DNA of 40,202 bases from an uncultured Acidimicrobiales bacterium (GTDB lineage: Bacteria; Actinomycetota; Acidimicrobiia; Acidimicrobiales; SZUA-35), in contig CALHFG010000084.1 of assembly GCA_938029215.1 (NCBI GenBank), positions 1 through 40,202 on the forward strand, written 5' to 3'. Positions within the stretch are counted from its first letter, which is position 1. Every line of letters starts with the position of its first letter. Below, one piece after another: positions 40,177-40,202 of the stretch. The position numbers and the translations under genes were made by a program. The notes under the pieces were generated by a model. The model was not told the origin of the DNA and ran no database searches. It saw nothing but the letters and a program-made list of their open reading frames with translations.

Positions 40177-40202
40177 AACACCAGCTAGGGGGTGGTAGCT
40201 CC

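Larger units (their letters stand above)
39739..40202. other. Non-coding region rich in short repeats
   Basis: No supported gene lies between the tRNA terminator and the window end. Open frames here are short, repeat-derived and lack ribosome sites. The region contains two copies of an approximately 95-bp repeat (listed separately) and several GC-rich inverted repeats such as GGTGCG...CGCACC. The 11-mer GTGGCGAACGC at 39797-39807 recurs in the opposite orientation in both repeat copies, and again at 152-162 in the first intergenic gap of the window. Confidence 0.7.

Overview
The window looks like a chromosomal stretch of a high-GC actinobacterium, most likely of the Acidimicrobiia type. This rests on dense GC-rich coding, GTG/TTG starts, some starts with a -10-like box immediately upstream and no Shine-Dalgarno, a class II tRNA-Tyr without encoded CCA, and the mix of gene families. 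The assignment is an inference, not a phylogenetic result. No insertion sequence, prophage or CRISPR array is visible.

Region 1 (1-1802, +): the end of a BMP-family substrate-binding protein and its double-ABC ATPase, from a nucleoside/sugar-type importer. No permease gene follows.

Region 2 (1825-11318, all -): a tightly packed run of eleven genes. In transcription order they are a PAS hybrid histidine kinase with REC and HPt domains, an H-NOX haem nitric-oxide sensor, a second histidine kinase, a GT4 glycosyltransferase, a lipid-linked-glycan-type flippase, a GT2 glycosyltransferase, a STAS protein, a PP2C phosphatase, an RsbW-like HATPase, a second STAS protein and a lone receiver domain. 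Many junctions overlap by 1-4 bp. Region 3 (11409-17793, +) is divergent from it and encodes a large GT-C-like membrane protein, a membrane-anchored beta-sandwich protein and a membrane-anchored GH5-like glycosidase. Regions 2 and 3 together look like a surface-polysaccharide locus with a gas-sensing phosphorelay and a partner-switching module embedded in it. This is the most interesting system in the window.

Region 4 (17867-32893, +): a catabolic cluster resembling the enterobacterial ygeWXY-hyuA-ygfK-ssnA-ygfM-xdhD purine/uric-acid locus, but rearranged. It has an M20 carbamoyl-amino-acid/allantoate amidohydrolase, a half-length YgfK-like Fe-S protein, an N-carbamoyl-D-amino-acid hydrolase, an XdhD-like Fe-S/molybdenum fusion, a short SsnA-like deaminase, two PLP fold-type II enzymes, an alpha/beta hydrolase, and a second molybdenum hydroxylase made of an FAD-[2Fe-2S] fusion plus a molybdenum subunit. 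Three REP-like palindromic repeats sit at gene junctions. Two of them appear to have inserted at translationally coupled stop/start sites and re-created the start codon.

Region 5 (32959-40202): housekeeping and stress genes: Hsp20, a TetR regulator with a palindromic upstream region, an acyl-CoA synthetase, a DUF1444-like protein, an S4 RNA-binding protein, HtpX, a GNAT acetyltransferase, YajQ and tRNA-Tyr. The last half kilobase is non-coding and contains a tandem copy of an approximately 95-bp repeat.
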